DNA of 64,000 nucleotides from positions 75,912,024 through 75,976,023 of the forward strand of contig NC_092044.1 of assembly GCF_003086295.3 (NCBI RefSeq). Direction: 5' to 3'. Position 1 is the stretch's first letter. The number at the start of each line of letters is the position of its first letter. Below the pieces are notes generated by a model. That model searched no databases and was not told where the DNA came from. It was given only the letters and a program-made list of their open reading frames with translations. A program made the translations under genes and the position numbers. The DNA is from Arachis hypogaea. Its lineage: Eukaryota > Streptophyta > Magnoliopsida > Fabales > Fabaceae. Below are positions 23,215-33,590 of this stretch, in pieces.

Positions 23215-24671
23215 TCTGAAAAAGGAAAGAGAAAGTAAGTTAAATCCAAAGAGACAAAGCAAGGAAGGGAATTGAGTGAGTGATAAGCAGTGCGCGGTAA
23301 AGATGAATGAAATAAACACATGGTCATGACAACATGTGAAAATATCGATAAAGGGAATAGAACAAGTGCACGATAGGGAAGTAGATGCAAGATGTTTATT
23401 GGCATGCTGGCAAGGGCATGAGTAGCATAGATCAAGCATCACTTCGTAACAAACTATCACGTTTGTATTGACAATTAAATTCAATTAATAAAATAGTAAA
23501 GGGAATTTGTGAAAAACATGCATTGAATAGTAGAATAGAATAATGTAGAAAAGTGCATAATGCCACATGGGCTTTTTCACAAACACATAACATGCATGGT
23601 AAATAATCCAATGAAAATAATAAATTGAACATGCAAGCAACCCCTTTAAAAATATAATTGCCAAACAATTATGAAACAATCCACAATGACCAAATAAATT
23701 TCCAACACCAATAAAAAAGGAAAGAAAAAGAAAACATATGCAATGAAAGTAAAAAGAAAGAGAAAGGAAGAAGAAAACATAAATAAAGAAGAATAATAGA
23801 AAAGTGAGGAGGGAAGAAGAAAAGAAAAACCTTGATAATGGTGGTGAGGGAGAAAAGAAGTAGAAAGTGAGAATGAGGGAAGAAGGAATAAAGGGGGGAG
23901 AAAGAAAGGGAGGGAAAAGAAAAGGTAGGATTGGGGGAAGAGAAAGATAAGATATTTGGCAATTTAGGATAAGCTGTGCGGCGCAAGCGACTCGGACGCG
24001 TGAGTGACGCGTTCGCGTGAATGTGCATTAATTGAATCGACGCGGACGCGTGACACATGTTATGCTACTGGCGCGAGGGCAGCCTCGCGCTCACACAACT
24101 CTCAGTTCGAATTTTTATTTTTTGCCAAATTTTGGGCTATGCGAACGCGTGGGTCATGCACTCACGTGAGTGGCCAGTAGAGGGATATGACGCGGACGAG
24201 CAAGCCATGCGTCCGCGTGGAAAGAATTTGTGCGTTCAGCACCGATCCAGCACCACTCTAGCAGAACTTTCGGTCGTCCATCCATGTTACGTCGAATTTC
24301 AGGGCACGCGGCCGCATGAGTGACGCGGACGCATGGGAGGCCAGTTTTCGCACTTGATGCAGACGCGTCAATGATGCAGTCGCATGGGATGATTTGTGCC
24401 AAAGGCATGCCTCCAGCCACGCTCTCGCGTGACTCTCTGTTCATTTTCTTATTTTCTCGGATCCACCTGCGACGCGGACGCGTCAATGGTGCGGTCGCGT
24501 CGCGTGAATTTTTTTTTTTAGCATGTAAATGCAGATGCATGAAATGTACTAAGAAAGAGAAAAGTTATTGAATGTGAAAATAAAAACAAAAAAATGAACG
24601 ATCATACCATGGTGGGTTGTCTCCCACCTAGCACTTTGCTTTAACGTCCGTAAGTTGGACGCTCCACTAGC
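23215..24671 (-). other. Post-pol spacer of element B with ACGCGT word array
   Basis: About 1.45 kb between integrase and ORF3 without a supported gene. 23500-23960 is purine-rich (long GAAAGAAGA runs on plus). 23980-24515 holds at least eight pairs of GACGCGGACGCGTGA-like words. The first 70 bp after integrase (24600-24660) carry the GGTTGTCTCCCACCTAGCAC..TTTAACGTC block also found after integrase in D and E. Confidence 0.65.
23980..24515. repeat. Array of GACGCGGACGCGT-type words
   Basis: Repeated CpG-rich words such as GACGCGGACGCGTGA, TGACGCGTTCGCGTGA and GTGACGCGGACGCATGGG occur every 15-60 bp. The same words are in the U3 parts of LTRs A, B and the truncated LTR at 2455. ACGCGT is itself palindromic. 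Confidence 0.8.
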
Positions 24672-27600
24672 TCAGTCTTTGGCTATGTAGGGATCTTTCA
24701 AGAGGAAGATCTCAAGCTCCTTATTTTTCTTCATCTTCTCGCCATGGTACAGCTTTAAGCGATGTCCATTAACCTTGATAAGTTCGGAGCTGGAAGGGTG
24801 ACTAAGGTGATAAAATCCGTATGGTTCGGCTTTCTCTACTCTGTATGGACCTTCCCATCTTGATCTCAACTTGCCTGGCATGAGCCTCAGTCGAGATTTG
24901 TAAAGAAGGACTAAATCTCCAGGTTGGAATTCTTTCCTCTTGATGTGCTGATCATGTACAGCCTTCATCTTCTCCTTGTATAGTCTTGAGTTCTCATAAG
25001 CTTCTAGGCGAAGGCTTTCCAGTTCTAGTAGTTGCAACTTCTGTTCAGCTCCGGCTCTCTCGGTTCCCATGTTGCACTCCTCTGCCCAAAAAGCTTTGTG
25101 CTCTATTTCAACTGGAAGATGACAAGCTTTTCCATAAACTAAGCGAAAAGGGCTCATCCCAATGGGTGTCTACACTGTTCTGTATGCCCAGAGTGCATCC
25201 TGTAGCCTGGTGCTCCAGTCTCTTCTATGAGGTTTGACTATCTTCTACAAGATACGCTTTATCTCTCTGTTTGACACCTCGGCTGGCCTATTAGTCTGAG
25301 GATGGTAGGCAGTCGCAACTTTATGAATGATTCCCATGCTTCTTCAGAGACCCTGTTAGTCTCCTGTTACAAAAATGGGTGCCTTGATCGCTCACGATTG
25401 CTCGTGGTGATCCAAAGCGACAAATAATGTGGTTTCTAACAAAGGAAACAACAGTGTTAGCATCATCAGTATGAGTAGGAATTGCTTCCACCCATTTAGA
25501 AACATAGTCTATAGCTAACAATATATAGAGGTGGCCATTAGAATTTGGAAATGGACACACGAAGTCAATGCCCCAAACATAAAAAATTTCACAGAAAAGC
25601 ATAATTTGTTGAGGCATTTCATCCCTCTGGGATATATTACCAAACTTTTGGCATGGGGGACAAGATTTACAAAATTCAGCAGTGTTTTTAAAAAGGGTGG
25701 GCTACCAAAATCCACAGTCTAAGATTTTTCTAGCTGTTCTTTGAGGGCCAAAATGTCCTCCACTCTTAGATGAGTGACATGCCTCTAAAATGGACTGGAA
25801 TTCTGATTGAGGAACACACCTTCTAATTACCTGGTCAGCGCCACATCTCCATAAATATGGGTCATCCCATATATAATATTTAGACTCGCTTTTCAGCTTG
25901 TCTTTTTGGTGTTTAGTAAAGTGTGGAGGAAAAGTACGGCTAACTAGATAATTAGCTACAGGTGCATACCAAGGGATTACCTCAGATACTTCTTGTAGGT
26001 TATCAAATGGAAAATTATCAGCTATAGGAGTAGAGTCATCCTTAATGTGTTCAAGGCGACTTAAGTGTTCTGCCACTAGATTTTGGGTACCACTCCTATC
26101 CTTTATTTCTAAATCAAATTCTTGTAGCATCAGTATCCAACGTATAAGCCTTGGTTTGGATTCCTTTTTAGCTAATAGATACTTTAGAGCAGCGTGGTCT
26201 GAATACACTACTACCTTAGTACCAAGTAAATAGGCTCGGAATTTATCCAAAGCAAAAACAATAGTAAGAAGCTCTTTTTTAGTAGTGGTGTAGTTAGACT
26301 GAGCAGCGTCTAAAATTTTAGACGCATAAGCAATAACAAAAGGGTCCTTACCTTCACGTTGAGCCAGCGCTGCTCCTACTGCATGGTTGGAAGCATCGCA
26401 CATGATTTCGAATGGCTGGCTCCAGTCTGGTCCTCTCACAATTGGAGCTTGAGTCAGGGCGGTTTTCAGCTTATCAAACGCTTGTTTGCAATCCCCACTG
26501 AACTCGAACTCAATATCTTTCTGCAGTAATCTGGATAAGGGAAGTGCCACCTTACTAAAGTCCTTAATAAATCTTCGGTAGAAACTTGCATGTCCAAGGA
26601 ACGAACGGACTTCCCTCACATAAGAGGGGTAAGATAAACTAGAAATAACATCCACCTTTGCTGGATCTACAGAAATGCCAGTATTAGATACAACATGTCC
26701 CAGTACGATTCCTTGTTTAACCATAAAATGACATTTTTCAAAATTCAATACAAGGTTTGTACTGACACATCTATCTAATACTCTAGATAAACTATCCAAG
26801 CAAAGGTTGAAAGAATCACCATAAACGCTAAAATCATCCATAAAAACTTCCATACAGTCCTCAATAAGATCAGAGAAAAGACTCATCATGCACCTTTGGA
26901 AAGTAGCTGGTGCATTGCACAAGCCAAAGGGCATTCTCTTGTAAGCATAGGTCCCAAAAGGACATGTAAAAGTAGTCTTTTCTTGATCCTCAGGAGCTAT
27001 ATGAATCTAGAAATATCCTGTATAACCATCTAAAAAGCAATAATGTGATTTACCTGACAGGCGATCCAGCATTTGATCAATGAATGGAAGAGGATAGTGA
27101 TCCTTACGAGTGGCTTGATTGAGACACCTGTAATCAATGCAGACCCTCCAGGCGTTCTGAACTCTGGTAGCTATGAGCTCTCCATGCTCATTCTTTACTG
27201 TAGTGACTCCCGACTTCTTGGGCACCACTTGCACTGGGCTCACCCATTCACTGTTTGAAATAGGATAGATAATATCTGCCTCTAGTAGTCTAGTCACTTC
27301 CTTCTTGACAACCTCTAAGATAGTGGGGTTTAGTCATCTCTGGGGTTGATGAATGGGTCTTGCTCCTTCTTCTAAAAAGATTCTGTGCTCACAGACTTGA
27401 GGATTGATGCCTACTATGTCTGCTAAACTCCACCCAATTGCTTTTTTGTGCTTCCTCAGCACACTAAGTAACTGCTCTTCCTGTTCAGGAGTGAGGTCCC
27501 GTGCAATGATAACTGGAAACTTCTGTTTGTCCTCGAGATAAGCATATTTGAGGTGTGGAGGGAGAGGTTTTAACTCTGACTTCTGTTCATGGTCAGACTC

Positions 27601-28161
27601 TGAATTATCTGGAGCTAGTGGCAGTGGTAGAGTACTTTCATTGTCCTCTGGGAATGTCCCCACACTTGGACCTTGTCCTATGTACTTCTCTTCAAACTCC
27701 TCTAGGTGAACTTTAGCTACGATTTCATCTATGATGTCACACCAGAGGATAGAGTGATCTTCTGGAGGGTACTTCATAACTCCATTCAGATTGAAGCTTA
27801 CTACTCGGCCGTCTATTTCAAAAGAGTATGTTCCTGAAAAAGCATCTAATTTGAACTCCGAGGTCTTCAAGAAAGGTCCTCCGAGTAGGATTGATGATGG
27901 CTTCTCTGAGTCATGTTGGGGCATCTCCAGGAGATAAAAATCAATGGGGAAAGTGAGACCTTTAATGCCCACTAATACATCTTCAGCAACTCCAGCCACT
28001 GTAATAATACTTTTATCTGCTAACACAAAATGAGCTGCCGACCTTTTTAAGGGAGGGAGCCTCAAAACATCATATACAGATAAAGGCATTATACTAACAT
28101 ATGCTCCTAAATCACACATGCAGTCAGAAAATATCACACCTCTAATGGTACAGTTAACCAT
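24672..28161 (-). pseudogene. pol: Decayed pol of element B: PR, RT, RNase H, integrase
   Basis: Aspartic protease starts near 28161, with the active-site segment CDLGAYVSIMP (28110-28080). A stop at about 27334 interrupts the QPQR..LNP linker to RT. RT follows (VQVVPKKSG, CIDYRCLN), with a TAG after DGYTGYF at 27007, then [16 protein letters not shown] at 26934 and FMDDFSVYG near 26840. RNase H shows [15 protein letters not shown] and [10 protein letters not shown]. The integrase HHCC region is broken by a TAG at 25702 after CGFW. The core has D in GIDFVC, D in SDQGTHF, a frameshift near 25350, and E in PAEVSNRE near 25275. The C-terminal domain (24672-25157) ends [11 protein letters not shown] and is open. 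Six or more breaks; not functional. Confidence 0.92.
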
Positions 28162-28174
28162 GCATGGACCTGGA

Positions 28175-29995
28175 TCACTACATTTTCAGGTATATTTCCC
28201 ATTAAAGCAGATATAGAACTTCCTAAAGGAATAGTTTCTAATTCATTAATTTTGTCTTTATGTATGCACAAATCTTTTAGAAACTTTGCATATTTAGGTA
28301 CCTGTTGAATGACATAAAAAAGGGGAACAGTTACCTCAACCTTTTTGAAGATTTCTACCATTTTGGGATCAGGTTCCAACTGCTTCTTGGGCTTCCTTGC
28401 AAGTTGTGGAAATGGAATAGGAACGGCGTCCTCTATAGTGTCTGCGCCCTTTGGTGCTTCTTCCTGTGATTTGGCGTCTTCTTCTTCAGCCATGTCTTGC
28501 ATGCTCTTTTCTTCTTCAACATCTTCTATTTCTACTACCTCTTCAGCTGAGGCATGTTCAGGTGGGTTTGGCTCTTCCTGATTCCTCTCTTGCAATGTGG
28601 TTCCGGACCTTAGGGTGATGACATTAATACCACCCTTTGGGTTGGGTAATGGTTGATAGGGGAGTCCACCAGAGCTTGAGGACTGGTTGTTGGAGTTGGT
28701 TAGTGATCCAACCTGTGAGACAAGGGTTTGTAAAGTAGAAGTCAAAACATTCAGAGTTGCATTAAAATTATTTTCCATAGCCTGTTGTCTCCGATTAATA
28801 GATTATAGTAACTCATCATTAGGAGATGAATAGGGGTAAGTGATCTGAGAGGTCTACTGAGATGCTTGAGGCTGTCTTAAATGAGGTGCTCTGTAGGACT
28901 GATTCTGATTCTTCTGTCTGAAGTTGTTATTGTTATTCCACCTCTGATTTTCATTGTTATCTCTGCCTCCTCTGTTATGATTATCCCTTCAACCCTGGTT
29001 AGAGTTGTCTCTCCAGCCTTAGTTAGAGTTATCCTGCCATCCTTGGTTATAGTTGCCACCTTGATTGTACCCTTGATTGGGGCGGTCATGAAAGTTATGA
29101 GTGGCTGCTACAATGTTGTCTTATGGTTGGAGTTGCAGACACTCATCGGTATAGTGACTGTAATTTGCACAGATTCCGCATACTCTTTGTGGAACCAACT
29201 GCTGGCTGTGCTATGGTGGAGAAGGATGAACTTGCTGAGACTGTTGTTGATTCAGTTGCATCTGCTTCAGCAAGTTGGTCATTTCACAAAAGCTCTGAGC
29301 TATAGTAGTAGTCTCTTTACTAGTGGATATCTCTGCAACAGCTCTTGACCGACTTTGCTTCTGCCTGTGATTCCTAGTAGAGTCAGCTAAGTCGCTGATC
29401 AATTGCCATGCTTCATCTGTAGTCTTGTACTTTTTCATAGAACCATTGCTAGCACCTTCCAATGTGATCCTATCTTGAGATTTTAAACCCTGTGTAAAGT
29501 AGCCGAGCAACACTATCTTGTCAATCATATGATATGGGCATGCGTCTCGAAGATTATTGAAGCGTTCCAAGTATTCATAGAGGGTCTAAGTTTGAAGATC
29601 ATAGACATGTCCTTCCTCAGCTTATCGACAACTTCAGCTGGAAAGAATTTATCCAGAAACTCTCTCCTAAGTGTATCCCAGTTGGAAACCGTTATTCCGG
29701 GTTGAGTGTAGTACCACTCTCTTGCCTTTCCCTCCAGAGAAACAGGGAAGGCTTTCAACAAAATGGAGATTTCATCAGTGCCATTACGCTTAACAGTAGA
29801 ACAAGCAGTCTGGAAATCCCTAAGATGCTTGATAGGCTCTTGAGCAGGTAAGCCATGAAATTTGGGCATCAAGTTAAGTAGTGAAGACTTTATTTCAAAA
29901 TCTACAGCTACTGCTGGGTGGTGTGCCTGGAATAGTTGGAGCGTAAAATCAGGGGCTCCTTCCTCTTGGATAGTGACTCTCCTAGGCGCTGCCAT
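28175..29995 (-). pseudogene. gag: Decayed gag of element B
   Basis: ATG at 29995 starts MAAPRRVTIQEEGAPDF. A retrotrans_gag-like core follows (FHGLPAQEPIKHLRDF, LKAFPVSLEGKAREWYY, EFLDKFFP). A frameshift near 29590 moves the capsid C-terminal part into another frame (RFNNLRDACPYHMID...). A CX2CX4HX4C zinc knuckle (CGICANYSHYTDEC) lies at 29180-29140, followed by an Asn/Gly/Arg-rich tract with repeated DNSN..RDN units and stops. The end (28778-28175) is acidic and leads into protease. It would form the particle and bind RNA. Elements E and D show no such zinc knuckle, so B belongs to a different branch. Confidence 0.9.
29140..29180 (-). other. Zinc knuckle codons in gag of B
   Basis: The minus-strand frame encodes C-x2-C-x4-H-x4-C, the nucleocapsid RNA-binding motif. 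It is the only one I see in the window. Confidence 0.85.
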
Positions 29996-30269
29996 GTCAC
30001 CTGCACGTAAATGAACTGGATCAGTAGAGAGGGAGCTTGTTTCTTCCTTAGATGACGGTTCAGGTTCGTCCTAAAAGAGGAATCGTCGACGCCGAGCTGG
30101 CCTTATACGTGAAAGAGTTCTTTCAATCTCAGGGTTAAATACTGGCAAGCTTGGATCGGAAAGTGAACGCATCATTTAATGAAAGAAACGTACAGCTCAT
30201 AGTGATAGAATGAAAAGAAAAATTGCAATAAAATAAATACCAATCAATAAATTAGCATACTGTTGCAAT

Positions 30270-30287
30270 TCCCCGGCAACGGCGCCA
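30270..30287 (-). other. Primer binding site of element B (tRNA-Asp)
   Basis: TCCCCGGCAACGGCGCCA on plus, a full 18-base match to the tRNA-Asp 3' end, 5 bp from the LTR. Confidence 0.95.
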
Positions 30288-30292
30288 AAAAT

Positions 30293-31770
30293 TGACGTGG
30301 CAGAAATTGGTGGGTTAAGAAATTATTAATAAAAATGCGTTGTAAGTACAGTCCTTAACCAACCGAAAATCTGCTTATCAATTTAGAAGGGTTGTCACAA
30401 AACTTAAATTAAAATACTGGGAGTATGAGTCCCAGGTCGTCTCCCAACGAGTTGCAGAGAGATGTGCTATTTTATCAATCAGGTGTTTTCAAAAATGTTT
30501 GAGTTGAATAACATGAAACTAAAATAGAGAATTTAATTAATTCTAAATAAAAGCCTTGACTGGGAGTAGATTAGTTGGAATCCCTATTCTTGTTGAAGTA
30601 CTCTTAAGATTAATTGATAATTGAAGATTGCTCTGTTTAGTTACCCTTTACTAGGTAAGGGAGAGTCAAACAAGTTGGATTGCTGTTTCTATTCACAAGT
30701 CCCAATCCGCTCATTGAAAAGGATTTGTGTTAGTGACTAGAGGGCATTCCAACAATGAGCCCAATTACAATTTCTCCTTTAAGTACCCCAACTCAAGGGT
30801 TCCTTTCAATCAACTCCCCATCAGGTAAGGGAACTACTCGCTCATTGTAAACGTAGAACTCTAACATAGGAAAGGGAATTAAAAAGAGACATGATAAATA
30901 ATAATGAAAAGGATTAATTAAAAATAAAAATAGTGTATATTAATAACTTGTAAAATTAAGCCAATGTCAACTCTAGGGGGATTAAGAACATGGAAGAATA
31001 AGTAAAAAGCAAATAACAAAGTATAATGACTAGTACCGGAGGTGGCCTCTTCTCAAAAGCTAAAAAGCAAGATCTTCCAAAAATCCTAATTATCAATGTC
31101 AAGTGATTGAAAAAACCTAGGGGAGGAGTAAATCCAGATCTAAAACTAAAAATTATGCAGAATGAATTGTTGTCTCTCGTTTCTGCATGTTTCTTGACTC
31201 TAGTCTGTAATTCCGGGCTGAAAAATGGGTTGAAATCTGGCCCAAAAACTCTGCCAGCGACTTCTGAAATTCTGTAGATCGCGCACGTCATGCGGATGCG
31301 TCATTCACGTGGACGCGTCATTCGGCGTTTTTCTTTTCCATGCGGGCGCGTCGTCCATGCCTCCCGTCGCTTCTGCTTTTCCAATCTGCGCGTCCGCGTC
31401 ACTCATGCGGTTGCGTCACTGCGAATTCCTTTCTTCCGCGCGGTCGCGTTGCTGACGCATACGCGTCACTTCTAGCTGGTCATCTCCTCAATTTCTTATA
31501 TTTCTTCCATTTTTGCAAGCTTCCTTCCCAATCTCTCACTCATTCATGCCCAATAAAGCCTGAAACACTTAACACACAGATCACGGCATCGAATGGAATA
31601 AAGGGGGATTAAAATACCTAATTAAAGGTCTCCAGGAAGTAAGTTTTCAATCATGTAATAATTTTAGGAAGGAAATATAAATGCATGCTAATTATATGAA
31701 TAAGTGGGTAAAGACCATGATAAAACCACACAATTAAACACATTGTAAACTATAAAATAGTGGTTTATCA
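30293..31770 (-). repeat. 5' LTR of element B (1478 bp)
   Basis: Same ends as 19055-20516. It contains an extra 22 bp in the ACGCGT cluster (near 31300-31320). U5 hairpin at 30417-30435 with 6-bp arms CTGGGA/TCCCAG. Confidence 0.95.
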
Positions 31771-31775
31771 GCATC
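31771..31775. repeat. Target-site duplication of element B, right (GCATC)
   Basis: Exact match to 19050-19054. Confidence 0.93.
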
Positions 31776-32280
31776 CCTCCTCCATTGAGCTCCAGGCACA
31801 CAGATATCAGCAAGAACTTGATTCAATCTTTCGTCAGTGTTGACCCTTCGAGTCTAGGATTGAGGGTCATTTTGTGGCTCTGGCAACTGTAGCGCCACCT
31901 TTACACTCTCGGGGCTGAAATCTACGATGTGCCTTCTGACCATGGTGCGCCATTTCTTTGGCTCCAGGTTCACACTTCTATCATGCTTCCTTGTGACCTA
32001 GGCGTTGGCATAAAACTCCTACACCATCAATACTCCAACCTGGGTTACGGGATTGGCCAAAACTTTCCAATCCCGTCTCAGAACTTGTCATAAGATCTCC
32101 GGGTACTCATCGACCTTTAGCTTGAAGGTGACCTAGGAAATCACCTTCTTCTTCCTCACCACGTCATAGAAATTGTTTTGATGGGACTTGGTGAGGAATC
32201 TTGTGGTCCCATGACTCAGAAGCAGAAGTGGGGGCTTTCCCTTTTCTATTCCTTGGGGACTCTCCAGTTTTTGGTGCCAT
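31776..32280 (-). pseudogene. ORF3 of element D, N-terminal part
   Basis: ATG at 32280-32278 starts MAPKTGESP, then a Lys/Ser/Pro-rich stretch. After shifts the read-through matches ORF3 of E: DEYPEI near 32105, EFYAN near 32010, and a VRRHIVDFSPESV-like segment near 31930, with several stops. It is cut at 31775 by element B and continues at 19049. Upstream in sense (32336-32355) is a worn copy of the AGGA-loop hairpin block found before ORF3 in E. Confidence 0.62.
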
Positions 32281-33257
32281 GGAGGTAAGATATAAGAAAC
32301 AAAAAAGCTGGGCTTCTAACACCAAATTTAAAAACTTTGCTCGTCCCCAAGAAAATAGAAATAAAAAAAGAAAATAAAAAGATAAGAAAACAAAAGAAAG
32401 AGAAATAGGGGATAGTGTTTAGGCTTCGACCCTTGGGAGGAAAGGAAGGGAAAAGTGAAGAAAGAGAATGTGTATGATGAAGAGTGTGGAAGAGGGGAAA
32501 AGTAGTGAATGGTATGGTGAAAGTGGATGGAGTGAGGGATATATATAAAAGTGGGGTGGGGTGGGGGTGGGTTCGGTCATGGGGAGGGAAAATTTGGAGA
32601 GGGGAGGGGGAATAAAATTTAAATTTGAATGGGGATGGTGGGAAGAGAAGTTGATGGAATTGATAGGGGGTTATTGGGTAGAGTGAAAGGTGGGGTGAGA
32701 AAATCAAGGAAAGTGATGGGTGATGGGATAGATGAATATAGATGAAAAAGTGGGTGAAAGGGGAGAGAGAAGGTATAAGAGTGTGTAAATGGTGAAGTGG
32801 TGGGTGGTTGGGGTATTAACCTTTGGCCAATGACTTTCAAAATACAAATTTCAGCAAGCTGCCTCCCCCCGGGCATTCAGCGCCGGGCTGGGCATTGAAC
32901 GCCCCAAGGGGACCAAAACGTGGCTTGGAACTGCTCCCATTTGGACGTTTAACATCCAACTTTGCACCCCCCTCTGGCACTGAATGCCAGATCTGGCATT
33001 CAACGCCAGCGGGGGGTATCTTCTAGGGTGTTTTGTTTTCCTGCTATGCGTTCTTATTTCTGTTCTAAGTGCTACACATGATCACAAACATTAGAAATAT
33101 AGTGAAAATTATGAAAATTAATAGAAAATAAAAAGACATAAATTCAAACTTAAATAAACTAAAATAGCAATAAAGAAAGTAAAAGTAAACTATACTATGG
33201 TTGGATTGCGTCCCAACAAGCACTTTTTTACCGTCATTAGCTTGACGGGCAGCTCCT
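32281..33257 (-). other. Post-pol spacer of element D
   Basis: Noncoding. It holds GGCATTNAACGCC-type palindromes at 32873-33015, a very purine/pyrimidine-biased tract at 32400-32770, and the post-integrase block GTCAAGCTAATGACGG..GCTTGTTGGGA (sense) at about 33200-33250. Confidence 0.55.
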
Positions 33258-33590
33258 TTACGGATGTTCATAGCGGCTCAGATCTTCACCCCTCATTGTG
33301 AACTTCCTTCCTGTGCTCTCATAAATCAGTTCAACATGTTCTAGAGACATGATCTGGTTCACAGCGTGTGGTATGACTGGGCTTCTTGTGAAGACAACTC
33401 TCATGCTAGGTGAGAAGTCTTCAATGGAAATCTTCTTGTTTCTCCAGCCTTTGGGTATTTTCTTCTTGGGTCCTCCTTCCTCAATGGTAGGTAGTGGATG
33501 CCTAACACCAAACTTAGGTTTGATGTCCGGGGCTCTGTATGGCTTTCCAATGAGAGAGAAGGTTAAAACAATAAGTGTTGGATGGTAGTA
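33258..33590 (-). pseudogene. Integrase-C-terminal-like domain joined to protease in D
   Basis: About 110 codons are open from near 33590 to TAA at 33260-33258. The frame has a Lys-rich linker (PKKKIPKGWRNKK, near 33450) and then a small domain (VNQIMSLEHVELIYESTG and KFTMRGEDLSRYEHP). Its spacing (V..I..S..H.VEL.....G.KF...G..L..Y) parallels the integrase ends of E (YIELQ..KKFIVNGQRVKHYL) and B, so I read it as an SH3-like integrase tail. It follows protease after one frameshift, with no RT, RNase H or integrase core between. The long open frame suggests the arrangement was expressed rather than made by a late deletion. Confidence 0.5.

Larger units (their letters stand above)
19055..31770 (-). 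mobile_element. Element B: full-length Athila-type retrotransposon
   Basis: This is a complete structure on the minus strand: 5' LTR 30293-31770, tRNA-Asp PBS 30270-30287, gag, PR-RT-RNase H-integrase, a GC-rich spacer, ORF3, a 3' noncoding region, PPT and 3' LTR 19055-20516, flanked by GCATC. Length is 12.7 kb. LTRs differ at about 1.4% in a sampled 210-bp stretch, plus a 22-bp indel in the ACGCGT region. All three ORFs contain stops or shifts, so the copy is dead despite its youth. It lies in ORF3 of element D in the same orientation. Confidence 0.94.

Noticed and set aside
22139..23275. Plus-strand frames opposite ORF3 of B
   Set aside because: Antisense of a recognisable ORF3; no domain of their own.
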